A stretch of 64,000 nucleotides of DNA from assembly GCA_965203305.1 (NCBI GenBank), contig OZ241874.1, positions 2,480,001 through 2,544,000 of the forward strand. Reading direction: 5' to 3'. Positions 1 to 8,251 of the stretch are shown here, one piece after another. The DNA comes from Bin80 sp965203305 (GTDB lineage Bacteria; Bacteroidota; Rhodothermia; Rhodothermales; Bin80). The notes under the pieces were generated by a model that saw nothing but the letters and a program-made list of their open reading frames with translations, did no database searches and was not told the origin of the DNA. Every line of letters starts with the position of its first letter. The first letter of the stretch is position 1. Both the position numbers and the translations under genes were made by a program.

Positions 1-1
1 A

Positions 2-64
2 CTATACTGGCATCTGGTAGACATTATCTGGATTTTTCTTTTCCCACTGCTTTATCTAATTTAG
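2..64 (+). CDS. Cytochrome c oxidase subunit III, C-terminal end (partial)
   Basis: The frame starting at base 2 reads through to a TAG at 62-64 and ends in the hydrophobic motif YWHLVDIIWIFLFPLLYLI. This is the typical last transmembrane helix of haem-copper oxidase subunit III, where the WHxVDxxW pattern is conserved. The rest of the gene lies outside the window. Subunit IV follows 12 bases downstream, the usual order in bacterial aa3/caa3 oxidase operons. The call rests on about 20 residues plus context. Confidence 0.8.
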   Translation, partial: LYWHLVDIIWIFLFPLLYLI

Positions 65-76
65 CGGGACTCCCTC

Positions 77-412
77 ATGGCACAAGGTCACCACATCATC
101 CCCATTCGCACGCTTGGAATCGTGTTCGGCGCACTCCTGTTTTTGACCGTTGTTACCGTGATTACTGCACGAATTGACTTGGGGGGGTTGAATGTTCCTC
201 TGGCATTAACCATTGCCGGGTTCAAGGCACTCCTGGTTGCGATGATTTTTATGGCCTTGAAATACGATAACAAGGTCAACCTGCTAGCGGTGGTCCTTGG
301 AGTCGTCTTTGTTGTCGTATTCCTGGCACTTACGCTTGCCGATACAGAATTTCGTGGGAGTATGGGGATCACAGAGCCTGCAGGTGTAGAGGAGTCTGTA
401 CAGAACGAATAG
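77..412 (+). CDS. Cytochrome c oxidase subunit IV family protein
   Basis: A 111-residue membrane protein with three predicted hydrophobic helices (about residues 10-30, 38-60 and 67-88). It resembles the small prokaryotic COX4 subunit of haem-copper terminal oxidases in the cytoplasmic membrane. The family pattern of a helix followed by a FKALLVAMIFMALKY-like segment is visible. It sits directly behind the end of subunit III, so the two are probably co-transcribed. A G7 run at bases 181-187 encodes the LGG of the first loop. The role as an accessory, non-catalytic subunit is family knowledge. Confidence 0.85.
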   Translation: MAQGHHIIPIRTLGIVFGALLFLTVVTVITARIDLGGLNVPLALTIAGFKALLVAMIFMALKYDNKVNLLAVVLGVVFVVVFLALTLADTEFRGSMGITEPAGVEESVQNE

Positions 413-460
413 GGGGCTTCCGTCAAGAATGGCGGAAACTGAAACGTGGCATGCAATACA

Positions 461-1867
461 ATGAGACCTCTCGGGATTGATTTGTTTGCGGGGGCGGGTG
501 GTCTCAGTCTTGGCTTTGAGCAGGCCGGTTTTGATGTAGTTGCTGCCGTTGATGTTGATCCGGTTCACTGTGCTGTCCACAAGTTCAATTTTCCGAACAC
601 TGCGATCTTGCCGCATTCTGTTGAGACCCTGACTGGGGTTGACATTCGTCTCGCCTCTGGAATTGGAAACCGTTCCATTGATTGCGTCTTTGGCGGTGCA
701 CCATGTCAGGGGTTTTCGCTAATTGGGCAACGTGCCCTTGACGACCCGCGTAACAGACTCGTCCGGGAATTCGTGCGTCTTGTTGCCGAGCTTGATGCCC
801 GAACCTTTGTCTTTGAGAATGTCAAGGGACTTACCGTTGGCAGGCACCGCCAGATGCTGGAGGAACTGATCCTCGAGTTTTCCTCTGCTGACTATGATGT
901 TCTTACTCCATGGCAAATCCTGAACGCCGGACATTACAGTACCCCGCAGAATCGTGATCGCCTGATTCTCTTTGGTGTACGCAAGGGCATGCCATTACCA
1001 GAGTACCCCGATCCGATCACCAATATTCGGGGCGAGAGAAAAATAATTGAAGGACTGCCTGTTGGACCAGATTGTACGGATGCACTTGAAGATTTGCCAA
1101 ATGCCGACCAGTTCCATGCGCTAGCCACATCGGATTCAATGTCAACGACAGTCTTCGGCACCCCGTCGGTTTACGCATCCGAGTTACGCTGCCTTGCGAA
1201 TGGTGCGTGGCACCACAGCTGTATCCGTGAATGGAATCCATTGGTTTTGACAGCAAGTGCTCGCACCCGACATACCGAAATATCACGCCGTCGCTTCGCA
1301 GCAACAAAGCCAGGCACTGTTGAACCGATTAGCAGGTTCTTCCGACTTTCGGGGGACGGAGTCTCCAATACGCTGCGTGCCGGTACAGACGGAGCACGCG
1401 GTGCGTTCACCAGTCCCCGCCCAATCCACTATCGGTACCCCCGCTGTATCACTGTCCGTGAAATGGCCCGCCTGCACGGCTTTCCAGACTGGTTTCGCTT
1501 CCATGTAACCAAATGGCACTGGGCTCGCCAAATCGGGAATGCGGTCCCGCCGCCGCTTGCCAGAGCAATTGCAGGGAGTATTGTTCAAGCACTCGGAAAC
1601 CAACCTTCCCGTCCAGGCACAGTAATCAGCCTTGGAGACCGCGCGCTCCTGTCACTCAGTCCTTCCGAAGCAGCCGGCTATTTTGGTGTTGCGCCTCTTC
1701 CCAATCAACGGAATCGGAAAAGTGGTGCCAGAAAACGCAAGCAGATCAACACTGAACGCGAACATCTGTATTGGGGATCTCTTCCTATGTCGAAAAAAAT
1801 CAGCCAGTGCCAGAATACAATGGACGACGCAGAGAATAAACAGAAATCACAGCAACCATACTCATAA
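461..1867 (+). CDS. DNA (cytosine-5) methyltransferase
   Basis: Transfers a methyl group from S-adenosylmethionine to carbon 5 of cytosine in DNA. From the ATG at 461 (468 residues) the motifs appear in order: motif I DLFAGAGGLSLGFE near residue 7, motif IV GAPCQGFS with the catalytic Cys at about 82, motif VI FENV near 119, motif VIII QNRDRLILFG near 163, and motifs IX-X ending in RQIGNAVPPPLARAI near 356-370. The target-recognition region lies between VIII and IX. About 100 residues follow motif X, more than usual, with a basic stretch. A GTG at 446 is an alternative in-frame start. No restriction endonuclease gene is seen next to it, so it may be solitary. Sequence specificity cannot be read from the sequence. 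Confidence 0.93.
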   Translation: MRPLGIDLFAGAGGLSLGFEQAGFDVVAAVDVDPVHCAVHKFNFPNTAILPHSVETLTGVDIRLASGIGNRSIDCVFGGAPCQGFSLIGQRALDDPRNRLVREFVRLVAELDARTFVFENVKGLTVGRHRQMLEELILEFSSADYDVLTPWQILNAGHYSTPQNRDRLILFGVRKGMPLPEYPDPITNIRGERKIIEGLPVGPDCTDALEDLPNADQFHALATSDSMSTTVFGTPSVYASELRCLANGAWHHSCIREWNPLVLTASARTRHTEISRRRFAATKPGTVEPISRFFRLSGDGVSNTLRAGTDGARGAFTSPRPIHYRYPRCITVREMARLHGFPDWFRFHVTKWHWARQIGNAVPPPLARAIAGSIVQALGNQPSRPGTVISLGDRALLSLSPSEAAGYFGVAPLPNQRNRKSGARKRKQINTEREHLYWGSLPMSKKISQCQNTMDDAENKQKSQQPYS

Positions 1868-2052
1868 AACGGGAGCTTACTGCAAGATAACATAGGACCC
1901 CTCCCACAAGAATCCCGTATGACGAAGACATATCAGATCGGACACGAAGCGATTGGGTAGCTTGATTCAAATGTCGGAACTTTTCCTCCAGGGGAAGATA
2001 CAGGCATCCATTCATAGCATACCCGCCTTGGTAGTGTCTACATTATCCTTTT

Positions 2053-3246
2053 ATGATTATGACTATCCTCAAACGCGAATTCAACATCCTGTTTTCTGGA
2101 ATTTTTCTGATTCTGTCCATTCTCCTCACTGCATGTGATGCAACCGAGACCATGCCGGAAGATGACGAGCTTCTGATAGGTGTTGCACTCCCGCAGACGG
2201 GGACACTGGGCTCTGCTGGCCAGCTAATTACCAGCGGGATTCACTTGGCATTCCGGGAGGCGGAGACTGCACCGCCTGACCTGAATATTGCTCTTGTCGT
2301 CATAGATACAAGAAGCACAGCCCCCGGGGCAGCGGATGCCTATCGCAAACTCGCTGGCATGAATAACCTGCCTGTGGCTATCGGCCCCCTGACATCCGCA
2401 GCAACAGAAGCGGTTATCCCTGTTCTTGGTGAGATAGATGTGATTTCGCTCGGACCAACTTCATCAAAGGCGGGGCTCTCTGCCCAGAGGGAGAATCTTT
2501 TTCGCTCTTCCCTTGCAGATGCATTTGTCGTCCCTGCCGGTATTCGAACCTCCAAAGCAAATCTGAACTTTAAGAATGTTGCTACCCTGCATAATTCTCT
2601 GGATGCTTTTGCAATAGCTGCCAACGAATTGATTGTAGACGAGCTTAAGAAATACAGTGATGTTACTATTGCGGTCAGAGAATCCTACTCTCGTCCGGTG
2701 GGAACCTCTCTCAGCGAAAAAGACATTGCCAGCCAACTGGACAATATTCTCTCGACCAAGCCCCCCGTGGATGCAATTTTTCTGTCTGGACTTCCAGAGG
2801 ATCATATAACGATTCTGCCTGCTGCCTACCGCAGAAATAATTCTGCCCCCTTTATTGTCAACTTTCTCGCTATCTCTGAAGTTCGGACAGTTAATGCGCT
2901 GGAACCTGGTGCTGCAGAGGGATCTGTAACCTTCAGTACATGGCTGGACAGCTCAACAAATCCCTTGAGTCAAGCCTTTGTGAAGGACTATATGCAGAAT
3001 TTTGGCAAAGTCCCGGATGACTGGACTGCAAGAGGGTATGTGGCCGGAACGGTTCTTCTTGAGGCACTGCGCAAAGCCTCTGCACATGACACTGACTCAA
3101 TCAGGGAATCTCTCTCTAATATCAAGGACTTTCCAACCATTTTCGGACCATTCACATTCAACAGTGATGGAGACGCAATGTATGACCCCGTGGTTGCGGT
3201 TGTAAAAGACAACAGCTTTACTGCCTGGCCTGTCGTGGGCGAATAG
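2053..3246 (+). CDS. Branched-chain amino acid-type ABC substrate-binding lipoprotein
   Basis: A 397-residue exported protein of the periplasmic binding protein type I class (Leu/Ile/Val-binding family). A hydrophobic signal segment at residues 11-27 ends in a lipobox LLTAC, with Cys28 as the predicted lipidated residue. The N-terminal lobe starts with IGVALPQTGTLGSAGQ, typical of receptors that bind amino acids or amides, and is followed by the IGPLTSAATEAVIPV segment. No permease or ATPase genes are adjacent, so the partner transporter and ligand are unknown. It could also be an orphan sensor. It converges on rplQ. Confidence 0.85.
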   Translation: MIMTILKREFNILFSGIFLILSILLTACDATETMPEDDELLIGVALPQTGTLGSAGQLITSGIHLAFREAETAPPDLNIALVVIDTRSTAPGAADAYRKLAGMNNLPVAIGPLTSAATEAVIPVLGEIDVISLGPTSSKAGLSAQRENLFRSSLADAFVVPAGIRTSKANLNFKNVATLHNSLDAFAIAANELIVDELKKYSDVTIAVRESYSRPVGTSLSEKDIASQLDNILSTKPPVDAIFLSGLPEDHITILPAAYRRNNSAPFIVNFLAISEVRTVNALEPGAAEGSVTFSTWLDSSTNPLSQAFVKDYMQNFGKVPDDWTARGYVAGTVLLEALRKASAHDTDSIRESLSNIKDFPTIFGPFTFNSDGDAMYDPVVAVVKDNSFTAWPVVGE

Positions 3247-3415
3247 CAGTAGCGGGATACCTCTGTGTATCAGGGCGGAAAGGGACGAGCGGCGAATCCG
3301 AAGGAGGGCCAGTTAACCTGTCCTGTAGCTGTGGATCAATCACGCAACGCACCTCATGGCCAAGATGAAGAGGAATACCTGATAGAGGGAAACGGAGAGA
3401 ATGAATGCCCCTGCA

Positions 3416-4543
3416 CTATGCAGACGGCTTCTTGTCGTCAGACTCCGCCCCGCTGCTGGACTCAGATTCGGAGTTGTCTTCTCCATCCTCTTCGCTTTCA
3501 ACTGAACTATTGACAGGTTCAGTATCTGCCACTTCCTGCTTGGATGGAGCAGATGGATCAGTGTCTGTGGTCTCTGAATCTTGGGGATGTTCTGGAATAT
3601 TCTCGCCCGTTTCTTTCTGTCCAGGCTCTTCCTGCCCGGATACTTGACTATGATCCGAGACTTCCACTCCTCCTGAACTTTCGATTGTATCCTCTCCGGC
3701 TTCTTCACTCTCCCCCACGTCTCCAGCCGTTTCAGCATCACCTTCCCGCTCGGGCATTTCATCCACAGGCTCTTCTGCATCTTCCGACTCCTGGACAGGT
3801 GCTTCAAAGGCATCCTCTCTGACTTCTTCCTGCCCAGTCTCTGCCTGCTCGAGGGCTTGACCTTCATCCGAGACTTCCATTTCCCCTGAACTTTCCACTG
3901 TATCCCCTCCAGTATCTTCACTCTCACTCACATTCCTAACAGGTTCAGTATCCCCTTCCTGTGCTGGCACTTCGTCCACAGGCTCTTGAACAGGTGCTTC
4001 CGACACATCCAATTCCTCAATAACTTCCGCGTCAATGACGATGCTATCTTCCTGTGCAATATCAGCTTCTCGTGCAGATGATCCACCAGTAGCCGAAACC
4101 ACTCCTGATCCAGAATCGGAAGCCCTCCGGCGACGGCTACGACGTGTGCGGCGACGACGGGGAGTGCTCTCCTCTGGAATTGACTCGTTATAGTCCACAA
4201 GCTCGATGATCGCCATTTCCGCAGCATCCCCCTGACGCTGTCCCAGGCGAAGAACTCGGGTGTACCCGCCCGGCCGATCCCCCACCTTGACAGATATCTC
4301 ATTGAAGAGCTCCGTCACAGCCTCCTTGTCCATCAGGTGGCGAAAAACCTCTCTCCGGTTGTGCGTCGTATCCGAACGAGCCCGTGTAATCAAGGGTTCT
4401 ACAAATACCCGCAGTGCCTTGGCTTTCGTAAGCGTTGTTGTAATCCGTTTATGACGGAGTAACGCTGTCGAAAGCGCAGACAAAGTTGCCTTGCGATGCG
4501 AGGCAGTACGCCCCAGTTTATATCTCTTCTTGGCGTGTCTCAT
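3416..4543 (-). CDS. rplQ: Large-subunit ribosomal protein bL17 with long acidic tail
   Basis: Residues 1-118 are a normal bL17 (MRHAKKRYKLGRTASHRKA start, VLRLGQRQGDAAEMAIIEL end), a protein of the 50S subunit near the exit tunnel. A basic stretch of Arg residues (129-140) follows, then about 230 residues rich in Glu, Asp, Ser, Gln and Thr. Family members are usually 115-200 residues long, against 375 here. The tail contains at least two imperfect copies of a roughly 70-residue unit (about 180-246 and 247-316) and a third degenerate one. It is the last gene of the alpha operon, 18 bases after rpoA. The tail lies in the same frame without interruption, so it is part of the predicted protein. 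Confidence 0.93.
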   Translation of the reverse strand: MRHAKKRYKLGRTASHRKATLSALSTALLRHKRITTTLTKAKALRVFVEPLITRARSDTTHNRREVFRHLMDKEAVTELFNEISVKVGDRPGGYTRVLRLGQRQGDAAEMAIIELVDYNESIPEESTPRRRRTRRSRRRRASDSGSGVVSATGGSSAREADIAQEDSIVIDAEVIEELDVSEAPVQEPVDEVPAQEGDTEPVRNVSESEDTGGDTVESSGEMEVSDEGQALEQAETGQEEVREDAFEAPVQESEDAEEPVDEMPEREGDAETAGDVGESEEAGEDTIESSGGVEVSDHSQVSGQEEPGQKETGENIPEHPQDSETTDTDPSAPSKQEVADTEPVNSSVESEEDGEDNSESESSSGAESDDKKPSA

Positions 4544-4561
4544 TATGGGAAAGCCTGAAGA

Positions 4562-5551
4562 CTAGGAAGCAGCCTCGCCGCCATCAATCTGGGAAAGATC
4601 CATGGCAAAACTCAGCCCCTGCTTGTCAAGCACAGATTTAAGTTCCTGGAGAGACTTGTTTCCAAAATTCCGAAACTTCAGCATGCTTGCCTCATCACGC
4701 GTCACCAAGTCTTTGACCGTCTTGATATTCGCGGTTTTCAGACAGTTCTTGGCACGAACAGACAGATCAAGCGCATCTATGGACTGGTTGATCCGCTCAA
4801 GTATCTCTCGGTTGGCCGAATCTGCCTCTGACTGCAGCTCATCTCCACTCTCCTTGACATAATCCATTTCCATGAATGGATCAATATGATCATTTAATAT
4901 GCCTGCTGCCTCTCTTAAAGCATTCTGGGGAGGGATGGAGCCATCTGTGGCAACTTCCAGTTCCAGTCGCTCGTAATCTACACGTTGCCCTACACGTGTG
5001 GGTTTGACCGTAACACGAACACTTTTGATTGGTGTATAGACCGCATCCAGCGCAATCACGCCAATCGGATCCGTTTCCCGTTTGTTCTCGCTGGCCGGGA
5101 CATACCGGCGCCCCGTCTCTACCCGCAACTCTACCCCAAAATCTACCCCCTCAGAAAGGGTGGCGATATGATGCTCCGGGTTCAATACAAGATATTCCCC
5201 CGTGGCATCTTCTATATCCTTTGCCGTCCAAGTACCCGGACCCTTAACTTTCAAGTGAATGATGCCACTCGCGAAATCCTGGGGAGTAAACCGAATTCCT
5301 TTCAGATTGAGAATGATGTCAGATACATCCTCGGCAACCCCCTTGATTGTTGAGAATTCATGCTGAACTCCGTCAATCTTCACTGCAGTAATGACTGTCC
5401 CTTCAAGGGAAGAGAGCAGAACTCTTCGGAGAGAGTTTCCAATGGTCTGCCCAAATCCGCGTTCCAGCGGCTGAATTACAAAACGTGTAAATGTAGGGGT
5501 CACCTCTTCGGCCGAGACCCCGGATGGCATTTGAATTCCGTGTTTGCTCAT
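4562..5551 (-). CDS. rpoA: DNA-directed RNA polymerase subunit alpha
   Basis: 329 residues from the ATG at 5551. A TTG at 5569 would add six residues. The N-terminal dimerisation domain shows the conserved ERGFGQTIGNSLRRVLLSS region, and the C-terminal domain shows LSVRAKNCLKTANI and FRNFGNKSLQELK, the helix-hairpin-helix surface that contacts UP elements and activators. Alpha nucleates assembly of RNA polymerase. It sits between rpsD and rplQ, the classical alpha-operon order. Confidence 0.97.
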   Translation of the reverse strand: MSKHGIQMPSGVSAEEVTPTFTRFVIQPLERGFGQTIGNSLRRVLLSSLEGTVITAVKIDGVQHEFSTIKGVAEDVSDIILNLKGIRFTPQDFASGIIHLKVKGPGTWTAKDIEDATGEYLVLNPEHHIATLSEGVDFGVELRVETGRRYVPASENKRETDPIGVIALDAVYTPIKSVRVTVKPTRVGQRVDYERLELEVATDGSIPPQNALREAAGILNDHIDPFMEMDYVKESGDELQSEADSANREILERINQSIDALDLSVRAKNCLKTANIKTVKDLVTRDEASMLKFRNFGNKSLQELKSVLDKQGLSFAMDLSQIDGGEAAS

Positions 5552-5583
5552 ATTGGCAATTGAGTTCAAAATTTTACAGTTGA

Positions 5584-6186
5584 TTACTTGGAATAAAGCT
5601 CAACAATCAACTGTTCTCGAATATTTTCCGGTATCTCGGAACGCTCGGGAAAATCAAGAAATTTTCCGCTCAGCGATCTCCGATCCGTTTCCAGCCACGA
5701 ATAGGCGCGGCGATTCTTTTTCAGGTTTTCAATGAAGACACGGTTCTGACGACTCCGGGGCCGTACAGCGACAATATCTCCTGGACGCAGCTGGTACGAA
5801 GGGATATCTACAACCCGGCTATTGACCAGAATATGTCCATGAGTCACCATCTGCCTGGCCTGCCGCCTCGTAGCACCGAATCCCAGTCTGAAAACCGTAT
5901 TGTCCAGTCGTGCCTCCAGGAAACGAAGCAGGTTTTCCCCTGTCACTCCCTTCTTGCGGGCAGCCTTCTCGAACAGGTTGCGGAACTGCCGCTCCAGAAC
6001 CCCATAAATGTATTTTGCTTTCTGCTTCTCCTTTAACTGAACAGCATACTCGCTCTCCCGGCGACGGCGTTTCTGTCCGTGCTGTCCCGGTGGATTCGGC
6101 TTGCGCTCAAGTGACTTGCTTGGGCCGAAAAGCGGTTCGTTGAACCTGCGAGCAATTTTCTGCTTCGGACCTCTGTATCGGGCCAT
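5584..6186 (-). CDS. rpsD: Small-subunit ribosomal protein uS4
   Basis: 200 residues. A primary 16S rRNA-binding protein of the 30S subunit. The start MARYRGPKQKIARRF and the S4 RNA-binding domain (LEARLDNTVFRLGF through HGHILVNSRVVDIPSYQLRPGD, about residues 89-139) are clear. The N-terminal zinc cysteines found in some S4 proteins are absent. It lies 31 bases downstream of rpsK. In E. coli S4 is the translational repressor of the alpha operon; whether this applies here is unknown. Confidence 0.97.
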   Translation of the reverse strand: MARYRGPKQKIARRFNEPLFGPSKSLERKPNPPGQHGQKRRRRESEYAVQLKEKQKAKYIYGVLERQFRNLFEKAARKKGVTGENLLRFLEARLDNTVFRLGFGATRRQARQMVTHGHILVNSRVVDIPSYQLRPGDIVAVRPRSRQNRVFIENLKKNRRAYSWLETDRRSLSGKFLDFPERSEIPENIREQLIVELYSK

Positions 6187-6217
6187 GACTGCCTATACTT
6201 GGATTCTGTGATAAAAG

Positions 6218-6622
6218 TCAGACACGCCGACGCTTGGGCGGACGACAGCCATTGTGCGGAATCGGAGTCACATCACGGATCGTTGTGATGTCCAGCCCCG
6301 AGGTATTCAATGCACGGATGGCCGATTCCCGTCCAGAACCTGGCCCCTTGACAAAGACATCTACACGCTTCAACCCCAGATTGACAGCCTCGGTGGCTGC
6401 CGTTGTGGAAGCAACCTGCGCAGCATACGGGGTGCTCTTGCGACTTCCCTTAAATCCCTCCTTTCCCGAAGAAGACCAGGAAATGCAATTTCCGTACTGA
6501 TCCGTAATCGTTACAATTACGTTATTGAAGGTTGCCCTGATGAATGCCATGCCATTTGATTCCACAACCACTCTCTTCTTCCCCGAACGACCATGGGTCT
6601 TGCGTCCCTGCTTTTTTGCCAT
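6218..6622 (-). CDS. rpsK: Small-subunit ribosomal protein uS11
   Basis: 134 residues from the ATG at 6622, chosen because the conserved protein starts with MAKKQGRKTHGRSGKKR. An upstream extension of the open frame overlaps rpsM and is not conserved-looking. It shows IRATFNNVIVTITDQYGN, then GFKGSRKSTPYAAQ, and ends with PHNGCRPPKRRRV, which forms part of the platform around the mRNA exit and E site. It follows rpsM by 16 bases. Confidence 0.96.
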   Translation of the reverse strand: MAKKQGRKTHGRSGKKRVVVESNGMAFIRATFNNVIVTITDQYGNCISWSSSGKEGFKGSRKSTPYAAQVASTTAATEAVNLGLKRVDVFVKGPGSGRESAIRALNTSGLDITTIRDVTPIPHNGCRPPKRRRV

Positions 6623-6638
6623 TTCTCTTGTCGGATTC

Positions 6639-7019
6639 CTATTTGCGTGGGGCTTTCTTCTTGCCTGCCACAGTCTTTTTGCGTCCCTTGCGTGTTCTGG
6701 CATTGGTTTGCGTACGCTGCCCGTGTACCGGCAACCCGCGTCTGTGCCGTAACCCGCGATAGCAGCCAATATCCATCAGCCGCTTGATGTTCATCTGGAC
6801 TTCAGCCCGAAGCTGGCCTTCCACCACATAATGGTCTTCAACCAGCCTGCGAACTTTCTGGGTCTGCTCCTCGGTCCAGGAACTTGGGCGGGAATTCGGG
6901 TCTAGCCCGATCCGCTTCAGAATCTCCTTCGCCCGCGAGCGTCCCACTCCATAAATGTAGGAGAGTGCAATTTCGCCGTGCTTGTCTGACGGCACATCAA
7001 TTCCAGCTATTCGAGGCAT
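6639..7019 (-). CDS. rpsM: Small-subunit ribosomal protein uS13
   Basis: 126 residues. A head protein of the 30S subunit that contacts the P-site tRNA with its basic tail. Starts MPRIAGIDVPSDKHGEIAL. The helix-two-turn-helix segment YIYGVGRSRAKEIL and the conserved CYRGLRHRRGLPVHGQRT stretch are present, followed by a Lys-rich tail. First gene of the alpha operon, 6 bases behind rpmJ. Confidence 0.96.
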   Translation of the reverse strand: MPRIAGIDVPSDKHGEIALSYIYGVGRSRAKEILKRIGLDPNSRPSSWTEEQTQKVRRLVEDHYVVEGQLRAEVQMNIKRLMDIGCYRGLRHRRGLPVHGQRTQTNARTRKGRKKTVAGKKKAPRK

Positions 7020-7025
7020 ACAATA

Positions 7026-7142
7026 CTATCCTTGCCGCTGCTTGTGCTTCGGGTTCTTTTTATTGATTATGTAGAGACGGCCCTTGCGCCTGACAATCTT
7101 GTCATCCGCACTCCGTTTCTTGATACTGGCTCGTACTTTCAT
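7026..7142 (-). CDS. rpmJ: Large-subunit ribosomal protein bL36, zinc-free form
   Basis: A 38-residue protein read directly from the reverse strand. It starts MKVRASIKKRSADDKIVRRK and ends PKHKQRQG, the diagnostic bL36 ends. The zinc-binding Cys-Cys-Cys-His set of the usual form is gone: SADDK replaces CRNCK. This is the C-minus form common in Bacteroidota. The short length places it below most gene-calling cut-offs. It lies between infA (76 bases) and rpsM (6 bases), its normal position. Confidence 0.95.
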   Translation of the reverse strand: MKVRASIKKRSADDKIVRRKGRLYIINKKNPKHKQRQG

Positions 7143-7218
7143 TCTGGATTACCCTGTCTAAAGTCACGTAATTTGAAAAGCAAAGTACAGTGGTACGTAC
7201 CTCTCAACATGAAGGTTC

Positions 7219-7437
7219 CTACTTGTATCGGTATACAATTCGCCCTTTCGAGAGATCAAACGGCGAAATTTCAACCTTTACACGGTCGCCCGGAAGAATC
7301 TTTATATGATACATTCTCATCTTTCCGGCAAGAAGTCCGAGAATCTCATGCCCATTCTCAAGGCGTACCTTGAATTGTGCGTTGGGCCTGGCATCAATCA
7401 CTTCGCCGTCAAGCTCAATTGGTTTCTGTTTAGCCAT
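7219..7437 (-). CDS. infA: Translation initiation factor IF-1
   Basis: 72 residues forming a single S1/OB-fold domain (ELDGEVIDARPNAQFKVRLENGHEILGLLAGKMR and GDRVKVEISPFDLSKGRI; key segments only). IF-1 occupies the ribosomal A site during initiation. The start codon lies 8 bases inside the 3' end of map, suggesting translational coupling. Gene order secY-map-infA-rpmJ is the usual one. Confidence 0.97.
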   Translation of the reverse strand: MAKQKPIELDGEVIDARPNAQFKVRLENGHEILGLLAGKMRMYHIKILPGDRVKVEISPFDLSKGRIVYRYK

Positions 7438-8251
7438 ACATCAATGATTTTTTCTGTCTGTACGGAGGATTGGTCTGCTCTTCAATGTAGTCAAATGTGG
7501 TCAATACTTCCGAACCGCTTGGATGGATACAGACCATGTGCTCATAATGCGCTGATGCCGTACCATCAGCAGACCGAACCGTCCAGCCATCCGGATCTAT
7601 GAGGACTTCGGGGGCACCAAGATTAATCATTGGCTCTATGCATATCGTCATTCCTGTCCGGAGACGATGCCCCTTGCGTGGTTTGCCAAAATTGGGGACT
7701 TGCGGATTTTCGTGCAATTTGCTGCCGATACCATGCCCGACCAAAGCCCGGACAACCCCAAGCCCATGCGCCTCACAATGCTTCTGCACTGCAAAGCCAA
7801 TGTCCCCGACAGTACCACTGGGAGTAGCAGCAGCAATTCCCAGTTGCAAAGCCTCATAGGTCGTGGTGCACAGTCGAATCTGTTCGGAACTCAACTCACC
7901 AACCCCGAAGGTATACGCACTGTCACCAAAATATCCATTCAGAGATACTCCACAGTCTACGGATACCAGGTCTCCCTCCTGAAGGATATAGTTGCCGGGA
8001 AACCCGTGCACAACAACATCATTGACAGAGATGCAGAGTGTACCGGGGAACGGAGAAATCTTGGGAACCCGGTACCCCTTGAAGGCAGGTTTCGCACCAT
8101 GATCCCGAATAAATTCCTCGGCAATGCGATCCAGTTCACGCGTTTCCTGTCCGGGAAACACATGACTGGCAACCTCGGCCAGTGTCCTGGCAACCAGATC
8201 TGCACTCTCCCGAAGCAAAGCAATTTCCCGAGAACTTTTTAGCATACTCAT
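7430..8251 (-). CDS. map: Methionine aminopeptidase, type I
   Basis: 273 residues. Removes the N-terminal methionine from nascent proteins in the cytoplasm. The five metal ligands of the pita-bread fold are present: Asp99 (VSVDCG), Asp110 (YFGDSAYTF), His173 (GHGIG), Glu206 (CIEPMI) and Glu237 (HYEHMV). The catalytic His82 (VVVHGFPG) is also there. Its ATG shares one base with the secY stop (TGATG), and it overlaps infA by 8 bases. Confidence 0.97.
   Translation of the reverse strand: MSMLKSSREIALLRESADLVARTLAEVASHVFPGQETRELDRIAEEFIRDHGAKPAFKGYRVPKISPFPGTLCISVNDVVVHGFPGNYILQEGDLVSVDCGVSLNGYFGDSAYTFGVGELSSEQIRLCTTTYEALQLGIAAATPSGTVGDIGFAVQKHCEAHGLGVVRALVGHGIGSKLHENPQVPNFGKPRKGHRLRTGMTICIEPMINLGAPEVLIDPDGWTVRSADGTASAHYEHMVCIHPSGSEVLTTFDYIEEQTNPPYRQKKSLMYG

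Noticed and set aside
3265..3513. 82-residue + strand frame between the lipoprotein and rplQ
   Set aside because: Overlaps the rplQ tail antisense, no motif, no clear start region.
3340..3927. Alternative reading frame in the bL17 tail
   Set aside because: Out-of-frame shadow of the repetitive acidic tail; its Lys/Arg-rich repeats come from the same DNA repeats.
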